Assembly (NCBI GenBank): GCA_034769895.1
Contig: JAWRYS010000740.1
Span: 1 to 64,000 of the forward strand
Reading direction: 5' to 3'
Source: Magicicada septendecula
Taxonomy: Eukaryota > Arthropoda > Insecta > Hemiptera > Cicadidae
DNA: 64,000 nucleotides
This document shows positions 61,640-64,000 of the stretch, one piece after another (positions within the stretch are counted from its first letter, which is position 1; every line of letters starts with the position of its first letter). Made by a program: the position numbers and the translations under genes. The notes below the pieces were generated by a model. It was given only the letters and a program-made list of their open reading frames with translations, was not told the origin of the DNA and did not search any database.

Positions 61640-62662
61640 TGTTATGTTATGATTTTTTAACGAATTATATTTATTTTCACCTACCTTAAATTCTGTCCAG
61701 GGTCCCAGCACGAACTGTGAATGCAAGCATGATTGCAAGGTTACACTAATAACATACGCAACTCGCATTTATAAAGAGAACCAACTAAAATTTTATTTAA
61801 TTCATTAAATTTGCAACATGTTATTTATTTACCTTTTCATTTCTTTACTATCAGATACTACTAAAATTAAATATATTACCTTAATGAAGGCCGCCCAGCC
61901 TGCTCATTCACACATTCGCACTACTAAAATTTTACCCCCTTATTTAGATAAGCCCCATTTTATTCGAAATTACCCATATATTTGAAATACTGTTGCTCAA
62001 TACCACTGCCGGAAACAGTCTTCCCGACCTCATGCTACATCATTCACAAAATTAGTTCTAGGTCCGAAACAGTTCATAATTTCCTTTTCTTCTTCCGAAA
62101 ACTATACTCACTTCCGCATTTAAAAAAACTGCACTCACTTTTACTTGATATTGAAACTTTATTAATGAGCCCCGTTTGGAGGGCTGCCTGCGCAGGCGAG
62201 CGTCGGTGAGGAACTGCGAAGAAGCTCTGCCTAGTACCCCACTACTTAGATTTTTGGACAAGACGGAAAGCAATGCCTTGGGCGTTAAAGTCATAGTCAC
62301 TGTTCATGCAACACATGCAACTCCCGTGTGTTGGACGTCGACGAAATCTAATGTTCACTGGTTTACGTCACCCAAAGGGGCGGTTCTGAGCACATGGTGA
62401 AAAAACATCGTCTCCAGGCCATATTGTGTTAACAAATCGGCATCGGTTGCGTGCCTGCTGGTGTTTGCGCATGTTACTCAACACTACAGTTCTGAGAATT
62501 ACATTGCGTGGTTGCACCATGACGCATTCCATCACACAGCTACACCTCACAACTTCTTTGTTTGAACAAAGCTTTTGTTTAACACGTGGCTGGCCACACA
62601 GATGAAAATGAATTTACGCTTTTTTAATAAAATCAAAAACCCCTCCTTTTAGCCCCGTTACA
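61640..62662 (-). repeat. Array LTR 7 (1023 bp)
   Basis: Nearly identical to LTR 6 and LTR 4 at marker sites. Confidence 0.93.
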
Positions 62663-64000
62663 ATACCCCCCCAATGAGAGATCTTCTGTCGAAACAGAAG
62701 AAAAACAGAAGTTGCTAAACTCCTAAGAGGATCGATGAGGATATGGTGCCAACAACCCCCATTAGTTCTTGTACATCATGGGTAAACTACCCCCCTGGCT
62801 TGGCGACCATGGCTGCACCTGAACGAGATTACTGGACTTCTCTATACGAGATCCCAACACCATAACATCGAACAGACACGCACCACAGCGCACCTAACCT
62901 TCGAACATGCCACCCACCACAGCGCACCTAACCTTCGAACATGCCACCCCAAACGCCAAACCCCTGGCCTTACTCCATGCCAGATCCTCAACCGATATGT
63001 TGTTCCCCCTTTGCATGCATACTGGGCTGCCTTTAGCAGTTACTGGGCTATCACACACACTTATAATTACTCACTAAACAAAATTATCCTTTAAAATTTT
63101 CAAAACATTTCTCTTTATATTCAAAATTCATTTACGTTAGAATCAAGTTGTATTTCCTCAAAAATCACAATAAGAAAAATCTTTTACATGAATCCCTAAT
63201 TCTCTTCACTACTACTAACAATCCTAAAGGAAACAAATTGAATACCTTATGAAACATGAATTCACTTACTCTAACATTTGTTTACACATATATTCTAAAC
63301 AATATAATTCAATAAAACCCTCGCAGTACCCATAAACAATAATACACTTACAACTCAAAACATCAATTAGATGGCAGGCACAAAACAAAAAAATCAATTT
63401 TTTTTTTCAAAAAAATTTAAATTTATTACAATATACTTTTCTCAATATTCAGAAAATTTAAAATTATTTAAATCAATGAAACGGCAAAATTGCATCAATC
63501 AATTGCCAAAACTGGTCTAGTTTATAACATCAACCATCAGCTGATCACACTGGGTCAAGTCAACGACCTTGACCTACATATGTTATACACAGAACTAAAT
63601 CATAAAGTACCTAGAACATCTTCAAAATTTTTTATCTTTAAACACAATAAAACATAATAAAATAATACATTTAAAATTAACATAGTATTATTACAATTAA
63701 CAATAAAACTGACATTTAAATAAATCAAAATTTACACATTTTATAGCTTTGCATTATTCTCAAATTCTATTAAAATTTGTCACTTGTTTCAGTTAATTTT
63801 TTCTTTTTAACTATGATTTACTTTCTTTCATTCTCAATCTCCATTAGTTTGGGTGATTTAATTGTTCACAATAACTTGATTTACAAATTGGCATGTATAT
63901 ATACTCTTAATCCCCTTCTGACTCTAACGTCCCTAACAGCTTTAACTAACATGACACCCCTCTATCAAAAACATCTATCAAACAATCTCTAAACCCACTT
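62663..64000 (-). mobile_element. Array internal region 7, cut by the window end
   Basis: Polypurine tract, shortened hairpin, 34-bp duplication and the first part of block II (from 63940) are present. The protein gene and domain I would lie to the right of the window. Confidence 0.9.

Larger units (their letters stand above)
22784..64000 (-). mobile_element. Head-to-tail array of a non-autonomous LTR retrotransposon sharing LTRs
   Basis: Seven LTRs start at 22784, 29230, 35719, 42190, 48656, 55157 and 61640, giving spacings of 6446, 6489, 6471, 6466, 6501 and 6483 bp. Between each pair is one internal region, so adjacent copies share an LTR instead of each having two. All are in minus orientation and the array runs off the right edge. 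Each complete unit has a tRNA-Lys-type primer site, one 463-codon-class frame, domain I, block II and a G-rich polypurine tract; none has pol. Copies 2-7 are nearly identical. Such arrays arise by unequal crossing-over between LTRs or by insertion of multimeric circles. No right boundary or target duplication can be seen. Confidence 0.92.

Noticed and set aside
22784..64000. CRISPR or classical satellite array
   Set aside because: Units are 6.5 kb, contain LTRs, a primer site and a gene, and have no short spacers.

Overview
This is nuclear DNA from an animal, most likely an insect with a large, AT-rich, transposon-loaded genome. The only host gene I recognise is the 3' end of an ERK-type MAP kinase (rolled/MAPK1 family) on the + strand. 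Two coding exons (1917-2105 and 18805-18924) flank a 16.7 kb intron. Nearly everything else is mobile DNA or AT-rich non-coding sequence. I see no rRNA, tRNA, CRISPR array or prokaryote-style operon.

Layout: 1-1916 is upstream intron with a decayed DDE-type transposase. 2106-18804 is the last ERK intron. It holds a possible minus-strand LTR (2658-4032), a complete non-autonomous LTR retrotransposon with 4-bp target duplication (5223-12371, 'element A'), a possible pogo-like relic (about 13922-17008) with a solo LTR inside it, and simple repeats. 18925-21558 is ERK 3' UTR and flank. 21559-22783 is the 5' LTR, primer site and broken gag of a Ty3/Gypsy-type element. That gag is interrupted at 22784 by an inverted head-to-tail array that runs off the window end: seven 1.02 kb LTRs alternating with about 5.45 kb internal regions, period about 6.47 kb ('array family').

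Element A and the array family are divergent relatives. Both have LTRs starting TGTAACGGGGC, a tRNA-Lys-type primer site two bases after the LTR, and one intact-length open reading frame of 463-464 codons ending Asp-Asp-Gly-Gly. In both this is followed by about 2.9-3.8 kb with no pol-like reading frame. Inside that non-coding part, two blocks are conserved between families: domain I (about 430 nt) and block II (about 250-265 nt). Hand alignment shows several helices kept by compensatory changes. A third hairpin sits against the polypurine tract. My best candidate for something undescribed is therefore a non-autonomous retroelement lineage with one orphan protein and a structured RNA module, amplified as a shared-LTR tandem array.

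The array also has a higher-order pattern: unit 1 matches 4, 2 matches 5 and 3 matches 6 at diagnostic sites, a 19.4 kb super-repeat. The unit at the array edge is the most divergent. Protein names for the retroelement frames are left generic because I do not recognise the family.
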